DNA of 64,000 nucleotides from Anaspis maculata (GCA_949128115.1 OX421964.1:38804177-38868176); one strand, 5' to 3'; positions 10,523 through 22,499 are shown, counted from the stretch's first letter. Notes: generated by a model not told the origin, from the letters alone. Numbers and translations are program-made.

Positions 10523-10523
10523 C

Positions 10524-13200
10524 CTGCAAAAGATAACGCTTTCAGAAACCAAACTCAACAATCAACAACTTGAACAAACAAATCTCACGAAATGTATAGA
10601 AGTTTACAAAAGTTTACAGTTCCACTATCTATTCCAGGCTACTCAAAACGAAAAACACCTTGATCCACTTGTGAACACCGCTGCAGCACTAAAAGCTACT
10701 TAAGGAGCCATATTTTCTGACGTTTATGCCATTCAAATAGCTTCAATATGCATCCGAGAGTTAATAATGCTTGAGTTTAATTAACATCAAAGTCATAAAG
10801 TTCACGGCATAAATACCTAATACGGGCAAGAGGAGGGTGCTTGCTGAGTTGCTGCTTGGTGCAACGATAATAATTTCGAAAAGTCGAAAGACATAAAGAT
10901 CAGGGATAGCGAAAACAGGCTCGGCTGATTGGTCCTTCGCATACACAAGATAAACTCGGAGCTGCCGGCCTGTTTTCAATTAATGTACTGATAAATAGTC
11001 CTTCCTCTCACACAGCCCATAGCCTGCGTCTCTGCTGAGTTATAGGCGTATTGGTTTTCCGTCCTGGCGCTTTTTAAAGCTTTTTACTCTTTCATGCGAT
11101 TGAGGAAACTTTCGGGGAATAGCATTAAATTGAGAACAACGATGCTGGATCACTACATCAACTTTTGCTGTCGGGGTCGGGTCGTGATTGAAATTTGTTC
11201 CTCTCGGTGAATTGTAAACCCGAGTTGCATGTTTGTATCGAAGTGTACGCAATACAAGTAGTGATATGCTGCAGGCTTCACGAGAACATGCGGGTTGGGG
11301 AAAGTAATTGGGAATCATTTCAGTTATGAGAGATTTCTGGCATGGACATAGTATAGCGTTGAGGGAGAATCCAAAGAGGAAAGAGGCAATCGGTGACATA
11401 TCTGACACTGACATTGGTTTCGTCAAGATATTCACCAGCTGCGACCATAGACAAGGGCTGCGACCCATACGGTGAGTTGAGAACTTCGAGTTTATCCTGA
11501 ATAATTTTCAAAAACTGGGGGGCAAACTGACATCAGAACAAAGCCCATCCAGGCTTCACCATTAATATCAATAACTGCTTTTACTGTAGCGTCATCTGGC
11601 CGGCCGATATCAGAAGGTCGTCAAGATAGGATAGGAGATCTTTGCAAAATTAGTCAACGATTGCCGCTATGTATTTATACGTTGTTTCAGAAATATTGCT
11701 ATCCCAGTAGGTCATGAAAATCTAAATGCAGCTTTAGATTTAGTTACAAAAAACGTCAAATCAAAAGTGTAAATCTCATGAAAACTTCATTATTTATTTT
11801 CAGGTTATAAGTCAGATCTTTCACTCCTTTCAGTCAGAAAGTATTTCTTCAGTTTTTTAACGAGTATCACGTGCGGCACCCCATTCAAGGTGCACTTGAA
11901 GAAAAATACATGCAGTTTTGATGTCGAACCGTCTCTGTTTCCGATCTCGGGACTAAAAAAAATAGGCACCTGGGGAGTCAGCAGATTTCGTTCTTGCCAC
12001 AGTCTCAATCAACATTGTGCATGCACATATCTCACAGGTAGATAGTAAAGCAGTAAAGCAACCTCCATGGCCTTGAGAGGGATCAGATATCAAGGAAGAT
12101 CTGCTTCTAAAGCCGAGTTACGCTGTTCTACTTCAACTGAGCCTTTTAGTGAAGGCAGAAGCGCGAAATCTGGTAGGATATGGCACAACTGACTGTACTG
12201 TACCTACTCTTTTGATTGAGAACGGGCGCTTGGCTGATTTTTTTCTCAACTGGGCTCAGGGATCCACGACCACTTTTTGGTTGTAAGTAGTGACAAACCT
12301 TGGCTTCTTTTTGCCGGTATGCGTTTGACCGTGCAGTATGTTACTAAAGATCAAAGCAACGCGCTGAATGCTGGCAGCTGCATTGTTGGAATCTCTGAAG
12401 AATTCTGCGTAACAGCGTCAAAGTGTTTCACGTTCTCTCGCAGATAAACGAACTGGATCCCCACACATGGCGTGAAAATTATCAGGTAATCAAAACCAAT
12501 GAAGGAACAACACAACAGTAACAGTAAGTATAACGTAACAGGAACAACAGTACCTGGTATAAGTAACACGTACAGATTCTTAAAACTTGCGTCGATAGGT
12601 GCTTATTACGATTTTCTTTCCAAAAGCTATCTAGGTGGACAGAAACATGACAGTTTGGACGACAGTAAAAAACTTCGCGGTTGATTTTGATTGACATGTC
12701 ACACTGACTTGGGACTAAAACAATAAATGTTTTAGAACACTAGACAAAGCTAAAGCGACTTTTACCATATACTTCCAATGCCTACTGAGATAGCAATCAA
12801 TCTGAAACAACGTATAGTTGGTATTTCTTAACTACATTCTGACGGATCGCGTGTCGTTAGGTCATATACTGGGCTCGTACATTTGAAACCGGCGAGACGA
12901 ATAGGGCGATTTATATGTGGGGGGCGCTTTTGCATGAGTTGGTATTTACTGTCAGTGTCAATGGCTGACGTCCAAAGTCTGTCGCTCACCTGTCATCGCT
13001 GAAACCTGTGACACTTGTGACTGATATAAAAATCCAAAAAGCCGATCGAAAAATCGATTGCAAGGCATAATGACATAGATCCGGTAATAAAGGATGTTTT
13101 AATGGATAGTGACTATTTTAAATTTGCCACCATTTTTTGCAGCAGTCACTTTGACATTCCAAATTTCCCCAATGTAATCTAAAAACTAGGTAAACTTGAC
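10524..13200. other. intron or intergenic, no gene seen
   Basis: The part next to the LRR exon is its upstream intron, and the 5' untranslated exon and promoter were not located. Short open frames such as the minus-strand one at 11040-11468 (142 codons) show no family resemblance or splice support. No repeats recurring elsewhere in the window were spotted. Confidence 0.5.
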
Positions 13201-13323
13201 ATGGGCCGCTATACAGTTCAACAACGTCTCCAGATCGTGAAAATATATCACCAAAATAATGGTTCGATTGCAATCGTGCAGCGAAGATTACATATCATTA
13301 CGACGTTGCCATGGCAACCATAG
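13201..13323 (+). pseudogene. mariner-like transposase N-terminal scrap
   Basis: Starting at the ATG, 40 codons read MGRYTVQQRLQIVKIYHQNN and continue GSIAIVQRRL before a TAG. This is the first helix-turn-helix of a mariner-type DDE transposase, the part that binds the terminal repeat. The rest of the protein is missing. Related central and C-terminal pieces lie at 39240-40105, but they are separate remnants. Confidence 0.75.
13305..13318. promoter_or_regulatory. perfect RFX X-box-like palindrome
   Basis: GTTGCCATGGCAAC is a 14-bp perfect palindrome matching the consensus bound by RFX transcription factors. It lies at the decayed end of the mariner scrap. No adjacent gene is visible, so a function is not shown. 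Confidence 0.4.
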
Positions 13324-13577
13324 ATGCAAACCCAAAATGGCAGTTGAGACGCTGACAATACTTGCATAAAAAATCGCCAACAAGAAACGGTGTTGCGTGC
13401 TGTCAAAAAAACGAAATGTATAAAAGGCCGTTCCACCCTTTTCTCAGCAAAATACCGTGCCAGGCCAGGAGGATCAAGTGCAGGTTAAAAGTGTGGTCAA
13501 CGTTAACTCTCATTTCGGGTTTGTTTTCATGTAGCCATGGAAACGGCGCCCTGACCTACACCAACCTACGTCCCACT
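13324..13577. other. no gene seen
   Basis: A short unassigned stretch between the mariner scrap and the THAP-bearing element. Confidence 0.4.
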
Positions 13578-14573
13578 AATAGGGTATGTGACGGTTTTTC
13601 AATTTTGGTCTAAATAATTTCTAATTGCTTGGTTTTCACTGAAAGTAATATTTATTTGGATCAAAGCATGTTTATTTTACGTAGAAAAAATCTTTTTTAT
13701 TTCGGTCAAATATTTGGCGCCCAAACGCTTTATAAAAGTCAACGGCCATTGTGACGTCACAGTTCATAAACTGTCAAGTGTCATTCGCGAATGTAAACAA
13801 ACCGTCACATGTTCGCAAGGACGCTGTTCTGTTTGGAGAACAATGAGTGGAAAATCCTATCACTGGTGTGTGGTGCCTCTTTGCAAAAACACGGGAAGAA
13901 GTTCCCCACAGTAACTTTTCATTGTGGTACCCAAAAAAGCACACATGAGAAGAAAGTGGCTGGAACTTGCAAGAAGGGATCCAAATGGATTATCTTCGAA
14001 GTCGTCCATCTATTTCTGTGAATACCATTTTGATGTGGGTGTATGAGCTTGGTAGGTACCTTTAATTATATTAAGTATCATATGTGTTATATGTATAATC
14101 GATAAATTATAATAAAACACAATTTGAGATTTGAGGTTATGTTATTAAGAGTGAAGTAAGTAGTCAGACTTCAGAGTTTAGACTACCACATTTTTGTGAA
14201 TGTGCCTACAATTTCAATATAATAAACTGCCCAACCATTACAGCGTCCATTTGAGGCAGCGTACTGCTATTCGCTCTCGAGAAAGCTGGATCTCATTTTA
14301 TTTTCAGGTGAAAACACCGACACGCTTCGTCAGACGCTACGTCGCTACGTGACAGATGAGAAATGACAGATATGAAGATTGACGTTACACCCAATCGTGG
14401 CGCGTTTTAGGTCACGTGACATTGATTTAAAATAATTTAATTTTTAATTTCACTTTTCTCATCAATTAATCAATGTATCATCGAGAAATATTGCTCAAGC
14501 TACATTTCAATTTCCACTTGTTCATAACAAAGACATAAAACCATTAAAATCTGACACAGTCACATACCCTATT
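13578..14573. mobile_element. 996-bp TIR element carrying a THAP domain
   Basis: The left end AATAGGGTATGTGAC is the exact inverse of the right end GTCACATACCCTATT, so 15-bp terminal inverted repeats bound the segment. It contains one recognisable coding piece, a THAP zinc-finger domain at 13843-14046. THAP domains are the DNA-binding module of P-type transposases, which fits a decayed or non-autonomous DNA transposon. I could not find an 8-bp target duplication, so assignment to the P superfamily is an inference. Confidence 0.65.
13843..14046 (+). pseudogene. THAP zinc-finger domain with internal stop
   Basis: From the ATG the frame reads MSGKSYHWCVVPLCKNTGRS, meets a TAA at codon 24, and then continues in the same frame with LFIVVPKKAHMRRKWLELAR, RRDPNG and IYFCEYHF. 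The C2CH ligands are C9, C14, C59 and H62, with W39 and the proline before the basic stretch as expected for THAP. It matches the normal ~65-residue domain length, so one nonsense change is the only lesion in the domain. A GTAGGT at 14052 could be the donor of a first exon. No transposase catalytic region follows before the right terminal repeat. Confidence 0.75.
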
Positions 14574-14992
14574 CAGCGTATTCACATGGTGACATGGGAT
14601 TGCTATGGCAGCGGCCAAACGCGGGAGCGGAAACAGGCGGTTACATAGCAATCTCACGTGAATTCGACTCGCCGGTTTCAAAAATACGGGTCATGTAGAA
14701 AACCCGGTTGTGGAATTTGATTTTTCTGTGCAAAAAGTTGTGGCCAAGCGGTTGGATAGTCAACTGGCTTTTATGAAGGTGGGCATATCTTTGTGAAAAA
14801 CGTGAGTTACTATCTGAACAACCGCCGCCAGGCACCAGAGGGCAGGCCAGTGATTGGGGTCAGTTTGTCACTGTCATCAGCACTGGGCGCTTTTTATCCG
14901 CCGACACAAGTCAACTCAAGTCAACACAGGCTTAAGAAGTTTTTGTCAAATACGCCTCAAGAGAAAGCACACAGTCGGCGCTGTCGTCCTGA
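14574..14992. other. no gene seen
   Basis: Unassigned sequence between two TIR elements, with short open frames only. Confidence 0.4.
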
Positions 14993-15331
14993 CAGTAATG
15001 GAGTATTATACTTTTAAAAAATTTTCTTTTTTTCGATGGAATCAGAAACGATATTGAAAAATAACTGACCCGTATTTTTTTATTCAGCTTAAAATCGTAT
15101 CGTTTGGCCGCAATAAATAAACGAAATTCCTATATTCTGCCTATTTCTGACGTCATTTACACAGGCAGTATAGGCGGTGACTCGCTGTGACGTCAGAACT
15201 AGTTGATGTTATTTATTTATTGCGCCCAAACGGTACGGTTTTTGACTGAATAAAAAAACACGGGTCAATTATTTTTCAATGTAGTTTCCATTACAATCAA
15301 AAAAATTTTTTAGTATAATACTCCATTACTG
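14993..15331. mobile_element. long-armed palindromic MITE (339 bp)
   Basis: The left arm CAGTAATGGAGTATTATACT is mirrored by the right end AGTATAATACTCCATTACTG. The arms match over roughly 130 bases each, including CTGACCCGTATTTTTTTATTC against GAATAAAAAAACACGGGTCA. The centre carries two TGACGTCA palindromes (15148 and 15188) around a non-paired core. No coding capacity. Confidence 0.88.
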
Positions 15332-15939
15332 ACTCAAAATTATTTTGTCAGGTTGCAAAGCAAAATGAGAAAATACGGCCCCATGAGCGTGCTCTCGAAT
15401 GTGACTTGAGATGGCGATCTGCTAAGCTAAGCTGATCGGAACCAAGCAAACAGATTGATCAAAAGGTGCAGTTCAGTAGTAAATTAACAGTCGGAATAAA
15501 CTCGGGTCGTCGGATTGCGATCAGCAATTTTTTCAAGGCACCTGGGTCTCGGAGGAACCTATGTCCTCCGCTTCTGTCTGCACGGATCTCAACGATGCAT
15601 AAGCTTCAAGCTCTCTCACTACCTACATACCTTCCCGTTGCTCAAACTTGATCGTTTTGCGGCATGGGGTTACATGGAAGTTCAAACCCAAGACATACGT
15701 GGTGTTCAAGCGAAGACGAAGACATGGACCAAGCAAGCTTGTGAAGTGTGTCTGACTAGCTGCACACTGCGGAACACGAGACCTTTTCGCACAGTTACTA
15801 AAATCTATCTGACTGTAATCCTCCACGGTAACTACCGAGTCGTTAAACCGATCAAGTTGAAATTTGGTACATAGGAGCATTCCAGCCTGGAATGCGCTAA
15901 TTGGATTCTGATTCAAATTCATCCACCAAAAAGCCTTCA
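15332..15939. other. no gene seen
   Basis: Open frames here (for example 15515-15874 plus) have no recognisable domain and no splice or start support. Confidence 0.4.
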
Positions 15940-16069
15940 GGGGCCCTATTTTCGGGACATAATGTGTTCCGTTCACATGTAAAGTTGCTAGGCAACCAGC
16001 TCTGTGCTTGGCTGTCACCTAGGCAACATCACATGAGAAGCTATTCCCCTGTTCTAAAAATATGGCCCC
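15940..16069. mobile_element. MITE family B, copy 1
   Basis: The left end GGGGCCCTATTTTCGGGACA and the right end CTGTTCTAAAAATATGGCCCC are imperfect inverses. An inner pair TTCACATG and CATGAGAA brackets GTTGCTAGGCAAC and TAGGCAACATC. The same architecture recurs at 22225-22352. Confidence 0.75.
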
Positions 16070-17792
16070 ATGTAGCACACTGATTCTTGATAAATATTTG
16101 TGCCCAAATTTCGAACTACTGAAAATATTAATATGGACTTGAAATTTAGTAGGTACACGCCGTATGCAACTTGGGTCCTGGACTCAAGATTGAGCAATTT
16201 AGTAACGGAGTCTAGAGAAGAAACGATGATTTCAAAGAACATTGCATTCTTGATATTAGCACCCTTATCTATCTTCATTTATTATATCACTACGGAAACC
16301 TGACTTTCTGTCAGCCTGACAACTCAAATTAAAATAATATAATTTCAAATTGACGCGTCTGCAGGATAAATGCGATGTCGCCTGTCTTGAAAAAAAAAAT
16401 GGCGTAAGCTGTCGACATCAAGCTTCTGACCACGGATTGATGCTCGCAGGATCATTTCCAAATTTTCAAATGACAGTTTTATATAATTCAATGAGGCAGA
16501 AGTCGCATTCCAGTAATCCGCTAGAATCCCAGAACCTGGTAACTTTTAGAGATGAGTGATGAATTAAATCAAAATGAAACGTATTATCAGTTAAGTTTGG
16601 TTCAGTTCGTTCATACTCTACAGTGATGACTTCAGTTTGAGGTATTTTACAATCTTCGAGTGTCTATGTCTACGATGATACATAAATTTTGACAGCAACA
16701 TTAACATTACAATCGCACTTGGCAGCTGAACGCCCTGGAACTACTGTCTAGCCTGAGCAGCTTCTATAGTATGTTCACTTGTACCGTGATTCTAGTCGGC
16801 TGTGAGATTTTGTTTCTAAGTTTCCAAATCTGGAATACATAAAATCCCCAAAACTTATCGGTTGGCTGCCCTAGCTTCATTCGGCACAAGGACGATTTGG
16901 CACAATAATTCACGAAGAGACACGACGTCGTTCGGAACACTTTTGAAACACAGTTTTTATGCATTTCCTCTGCAGATAGACGGAAAATTTTTGCGGGAAG
17001 TGATCTCTGACACTCTTTTACATTTTATTGGAGAATGTAGTATGTTTTTCACCTGTTTTAAATTTTTGCCAATGAACAAATAAATCAAAGCAGCTTTGAC
17101 ATTTGGCAGGTGTCAAGAATATTTCTAACCTCTCGAAGCCTTTTCAACTTTGCAATGATCCAAACTAAAATATACTAGCCCTTCGTTCAAAAAAGGGGGT
17201 CCCATGGAGTCATCAATCCTTTCACCTCTTCACCAGTCGAAAAGACACGCCAAACCATGAAGAACTTTTGGCAAGACAAGAAACATCCCAGCAGGGCTGC
17301 AGTTGCAGCAGAATTCACGTCTAAAAAGTTTATGAAACTGAATTTCAAAAAACCCAGCCGATGAAAATTGCGAATTGGACCGAAATTCATGTGAGTACCT
17401 TCAGTTTGCAATTTGCTTTCGTTTTGGAGCTTGGCGGAACAAGTTTTTGTCGGCCTTGAATGGCCGCCGTCAAGATGACTAAAATTGAAGAGTCTTTGGT
17501 GAATTTGGTGTCTAAATGATGGTAATACAGCTCTGCGCCCCTCTAGTGGCATTTCCACGTATGACAAGGTCAGTTTTCTAAGACGTTAATATCAATTTGA
17601 TGAGAAATATACTTTACTTTTACAGAAGTCAGTTTCACACCAAGTGAAAAGGCCTACAATGCTGAAGTAGGAGATTCGCCCAGCCAACTAGAGTCACATA
17701 CAAGTAGTGAACCTACTATAATAGCACCATATATCCTCCAACTCCAACTTGAAACCAGATCAGGTGGCTTTGCATTGCTGCTTCCGTTATTG
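16070..17792. other. no gene seen
   Basis: The longest open frame (17187-17567 minus, 126 codons) shows no family signature. No repeat shared with the rest of the window was noticed. Confidence 0.5.
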
Positions 17793-18838
17793 AATGGGGT
17801 ACTTGCCAATGGAATAGATTCAGCTGGAAATACTTTTGATTGCTAGTATAAGTGATAAGGGGACTCTACTGAGAATTTCACAAAAATCCCGTCGTTTTCT
17901 AAAGAAAAAAAAACGAATTTGAAAAATCCTCCTAAAAGCTTCGCGCCAGGACAGGGATTTTGAATGGGGTTGGTCTGACTGTGTGACAATGGAATAATCA
18001 AGAATGTCAGGGATGTCACTGTGACACTGTCATTTTGAACATGCTATCGCAAAACCGGTTTCCTATCGAATTCTCTTACCGTGAGCATTTAGACAATAAA
18101 ATCGAACAATGTTCCGTAGAAACTGACTCCAGAAACCTCTTATAACACTGTCTCAGTCGATATAATTTATTTCCAGGGGAAAATCTGGAGGATCACCAAA
18201 TAGCACAGAAATAAGAGGCCGAAAATGAACAGTGAGCTTTTATAGGTTCATCATTAGCATACAATTCCGGATAGGTAATACGTTAGAGCTACAAGAGATC
18301 CATGTGAGGAGGACGCGATGGATCTCCAAATGAAATGTGGGGAGCAGGAACACTGATGTCCAAAATGAAGCCGAGGGTCAGCCAGGTCAGAGTCAGAGCA
18401 CGGGTGACAAACATGCGAAAGGCTTTTAGGTGGACAGCACTGAAGACTAAAGAAAGAGACTAGTTAGGTTGAACAAGAAATGAACAAAACGAGTAAGTAC
18501 TTACCGCGTAGATCAAAGCCTCGATCAAAGCAGTCAAAGGCAAAAAAAGGGCACAGGAAGAAATTACGGTCGGCGGTTTGACGTTGTCAGTCAGACTCAG
18601 ATCTTGTTGTTGTTTGAAAACGGCACCTTGACGACGTTATATCATTGCCAACCCAACGAGGAAAAAAAGCCCTTCTATGTTCTATATCTAATATATTTGT
18701 GACGTCACAAATATATATTTAAAACACGCATTGCGGCCGCAATTTTGGGAATTTAGGAAAAAGAGAAAATACGGGTACATTATTTCTAACCAAACTATCG
18801 ATTAAGCCAATAAAAAAAAAATAGGCAAGTACCCCATT
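17793..18838 (-). mobile_element. TIR element family C, copy A (~1.05 kb)
   Basis: Its ends are AATGGGGTACTTGCC and GGCAAGTACCCCATT. The whole segment is the reverse complement of 35725-36645, sharing for example GAGATCCATGTG, CGGTCGGCGGTTTGACGTTG and the palindrome TTTGTGACGTCACAAA. Read on the minus strand it contains a donor GTAAGTACTT just after ATCTACGCG, and about 60 bases later an acceptor CTCTTTCTTTAG. An open frame after the acceptor runs MFVTRALTLTWLTLGFILDI to a TAG. This looks like a small spliceable gene fragment inside a non-autonomous element. A 3-bp TGA flanks both ends if the termini are taken as ATGGGG and CCCCAT. Confidence 0.75.
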
Positions 18839-20974
18839 GATTTTTACAGACAAATGAAAACTGCCACACCGAGAAAATGATACTGACAGTTTATCTTTCA
18901 TCGAAGCAATTTAGCCAAGAATTCAACTGTTAAAATGTCTAAACTGTACAGATTCATCTAATTTCGTTGGTCCCTCCCCAAAAAGCCACCGCATTCCCTG
19001 TAGCTAAACGCAAGAGCAACTGTGGATTCGCCTTGATCAGGAGGAGGAACGAAAAACAAAAAGAAACAAGCGGAAAATGTCATTAAAATGCTCAATTACA
19101 GTAGTTGCTGGCGTACTTCATTTAAATTTTACAATTTCGCTTTTCATCCGCAACGATTTGAGTCCAATCAAATTCATGCGATTTAATCGCTCGCGCGCGT
19201 CGCACTCTCGAACGGACTATTTTAAATTCGCGGCGCACTTTCTCATACTTGCAAGATTAATTCATTCAATTAAAGTCGGATATAGATGAATCGCGCGCGG
19301 CAAATTTGATTCGATGAAAAAAATCAACACGCGTATGCCATCCATCACATCGGTTTATCAGCAGAAAAGGGGGCAAAAACTGAGAGTCGCCATTAATTTC
19401 CAATTCAAAGCTTCCGTCGTCGGTCGGTTCCGTTGGTATTGGGTTCAATTCGAAATTTGTGGACCTATACCTACTCCCTGAAAAAAGAAAATCGAAGTTA
19501 TACGACGGTTAATGACTTTCTTGCAGTCAGGTAGTCCTACAAATGGGTAGGTATATGACGTAAAGCTCGGGCTATATTACATTACATTCGCCAATATAAC
19601 AAACAAAAACTTCTCCCGCCCATTAAGTATAATTGTTGTTGTCTTAACTTTCTTCGCTTCGGATGAAGCACGATAACTTCATCGCTCTCGGATTCGTGCT
19701 ACTGCAGAAACTGGGTGTATCTAACTCTTTTAAAGGATGAATTGGGTCACGGCTTGATTTTACTCAAACCAACCGCCCTTTCTTGCATCGCATCGTTACT
19801 GCGATCGTTAAGGAAAAAGTTGGCTGCGGAGGGACTGATTTTAGGGAGAACGAAAACTAATCGCTGAACTTGTCCATGGTTCCGATGCCGCTTTCTATCA
19901 TATTCATTATAGTAGTTTCAAACAATCATAGTAGACTAAGTTCCGATACCTAATGAACTTCATTCCATTATAATAATCATGGAAATGATTAAGTACAGTT
20001 TTTGTCTCCTATAATGACTGTCTTTTAAAATTTATCGAGGCTTGTAGGTAGGGTACCATCATGAGCAAAAAGCTGGGACACCCCAATTTATCAAATTTTT
20101 CTTACCAATTTTTGATGTAGTCAAATAAGACTTCTTGAGAAATTTATGGTCATCAAATTTTTGCCTCCCGTCAGTCAACAAACCAAAGTCAAAACTCGTT
20201 CAGCAAACCAAGTAAAGACACAGTCCTCCTTTACAAAAAAAAATTGCAGAGAGCCGTACCCGTACTATAGGGTACAACCAGAATCCGGCTTCAGGAAAAT
20301 TTCGACTTCTGATCAAGACGATCGACTTAATCATTTCCTGTGGCAGAGAAGTTTTCAAACAGCAGTACCTAAGAGCCAGAATGGCAACTGAGATTCCTCG
20401 AGTCGTGTGGCATCCGAGTCAAGAAACCGCTACGCTGAAATTTATGTTTCACACACCAAGCGTAAAATCGGTGATTTACTCTCATCATTGGGCGTAAAGT
20501 GGCTAATTATACTCGCGGGCGATAAAGAGTGAATTTCACGCCCAAAAATCTTTAACGTGTTTTAAAAAATTCATAGTTCATTACAGAATGATTGAAGTCG
20601 ACGTCGACGATGTGATTGTGCGGTCAGCAGTGATGGCAACGCTTGTACTTGTAGAACGATTGAACTACGAATAAGGGTTTTTTCAACGAACTTAAAATGT
20701 GCTCGCGGGTAAGAACTTCTGATTTGTTGGGCTTATCTCCCTCTGCTTTTTTTAAGGCTTAATTATTATTACTTCTTGGGTAGCGGCGAATATCCTCATC
20801 TTCTTCAAGGGCCGGGGTTGCTCTCAGTATTGAATACGTCGACCATAACGTTGAAGCTTTCGCTGTTTCACATTTCTCTGATAAATGAGCCACAACATCG
20901 TTGTCAGATCTACTGGCGTTTTTGGAAAGAATCAAATTTTAGATGTGTGGTATAATTTTTTGTAAATTTTCCGA
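18839..20974. other. no gene seen
   Basis: AT-rich, with a CG-rich patch around 19185-19300 (CGCTCGCGCGCGTCGC). No coding domain or shared repeat identified. Confidence 0.45.
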
Positions 20975-21080
20975 CCCCCAGTTGCACCAAAGAATTCAAT
21001 CATGAAATATCTGAATTAAGTATTCTCTCTGGTGAATTCTAGGGCAATGCTAGTTGACTAGCCACAGGAATGCATAATTC
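20975..21080. mobile_element. truncated MITE family D fragment
   Basis: CCCCCAGTTGCACCAAAG followed by TTCTCTCTGGTGAATT and a TAGCCAC landmark matches the left half of the palindromic elements at 42759 and 55744. The right half is missing. Confidence 0.6.
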
Positions 21081-21175
21081 TGAAATTGCCGTTCTGGAAA
21101 TTTTTAACATACTCGATAGAGCAATCTTCTGACTATAAGATGCCATCTTCAATCATCTGATTGTTGACTGTATGA

Positions 21176-21890
21176 AGGATATACAGGGTGACGATGGAAG
21201 ATGTGCGAAAGAGACCTGACTTTGGCAAGATACCGTTTCAAGAAAACAAGTCGCAGAATCTTGTGGGTCACATTTTTGGAAAGCATATATCAATATCTCG
21301 AAATGGTTTCGCACTTCTGATCGTATTTAGTTTCTTTCACAGAGTTATTGTTTGCTTTGTGATTTACGGAGTGAGAATTGAGAAGTAAAACTAGCATCAC
21401 CCATGATGGTACAAACTGATGACTATGGCAATCTTGATGCAACGGATACTTGCCATTGATGCATTTTGAACCATTTGGTGGGCCATCTAACATGAAATGC
21501 AATGTCACAGCATGCTTGATTTGCCATGGTCTCACAAGAGGTCTAGGTCCCCACCATTTCTGAGAGCCGGTGGAATCAAATTACTTCATGGTACATTTAA
21601 TACAGCTATTATGTACCTACGTTCCTGTCAAATTTCAAGGATAAGCAACACTAGCAACAGCCTTGGCAGAGTCTATACCAAAAAAATCCAAAAATTGCAA
21701 AAAATAATATCTCTTTGGAAGAACAAAATACGACCAAAAGTCAAAAAATGTTCCGAGCTATTGATGTACGCTTTTCGAAATTATGACGGAAAAAATTCTG
21801 CGAATTGTTTTCATGAAATGGCACCTTTATTGATGAAGTTAGGTCATTTTTGCATTCCTTCCATTGCCACCCTGTATACTGTATTATAAG
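21176..21890. mobile_element. inverted-repeat element with TA-CAGGGTG ends
   Basis: The left arm from TATACAGGGTGACGATGGA to about 21305 is the diverged inverse of about 21762-21887, which ends TCCATTGCCACCCTGTATA. Arms of about 125 bases share GGCAAGAT/CATC.., TTTCATGAAAACAA.TCGCAGAAT and TCAATA.CTCG. The intervening 450 bases hold no recognisable coding sequence. Confidence 0.7.
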
Positions 21891-22224
21891 GTCGACAATA
21901 AAGCGATCTGAGATGGTGTATTGTAGTTGAAAAGCTACTCTATCGAGCATCACAAAAATTTCCAAAATCGGCCGATTCTTTTTTCTCCAGATATCGTCAT
22001 TTTGACAGAAAAATTTTGGGGTGGTCCACTTCAATTTTTGCCCAGTTTGTTTCATGATTAGATTTTTTGGTGCGACCGGGGGCGAGCTTTTCTCCGCAGT
22101 TAGGTTCATGATCGTCAAAGTAACTGCTTAGGCCAAATCGGGAGGAGTGTAGGGCCTCAATTTTGGAATTTTTGACTCGATTTTCGACTCGATGACGACG
22201 CCTAACAAATTGATTGACGCCAGA

Positions 22225-22352
22225 GGGCCCTATTCTTGAAACGTGGAACAGAGTTCACATGGTGGTAGTTGCTAGGCAAGGACCAATCATAGCTCCCCTT
22301 GCATAGCAACATCGCATGAGAACTTTGTTCCCCGTTTCAAGAATAAGATCCC
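22225..22352. mobile_element. MITE family B, copy 2
   Basis: GGGCCCTATTCTTGAAACG at the left is mirrored by CGTTTCAAGAATAAGATCCC at the right. The inner TTCACATGGTGGTAGTTGCT and ATAGCAACATCGCATGAGAA pair as in the copy at 15940. AGA lies directly at both flanks and could be a short target duplication. Confidence 0.8.
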
Positions 22353-22499
22353 AGAAGTCAAGTTATTGCGGATTTATTGGCATTGGTAGAGTTTTTGAAA
22401 CAGGTTGCATTGGCGATTTGAGGAAGGTGGAAGTTGTAATTTTGGCTGCCTTTAGACTAACGGATTCTACTTTTTTGCATAAAAACCACATTCTATTAA

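Noticed and set aside
9890..10561. Longer version of the LRR frame (223 codons)
   Set aside because: The first 13 codons lie upstream of a good acceptor (TTTGCAG) and the last three lie beyond a good donor (GTGAGT).
11040..11468. 142-codon minus-strand frame
   Set aside because: No domain, no signal peptide, no splice or promoter support, low-information composition.
17187..17567. 126-codon minus-strand frame
   Set aside because: No family resemblance; consistent with chance in a window this size.
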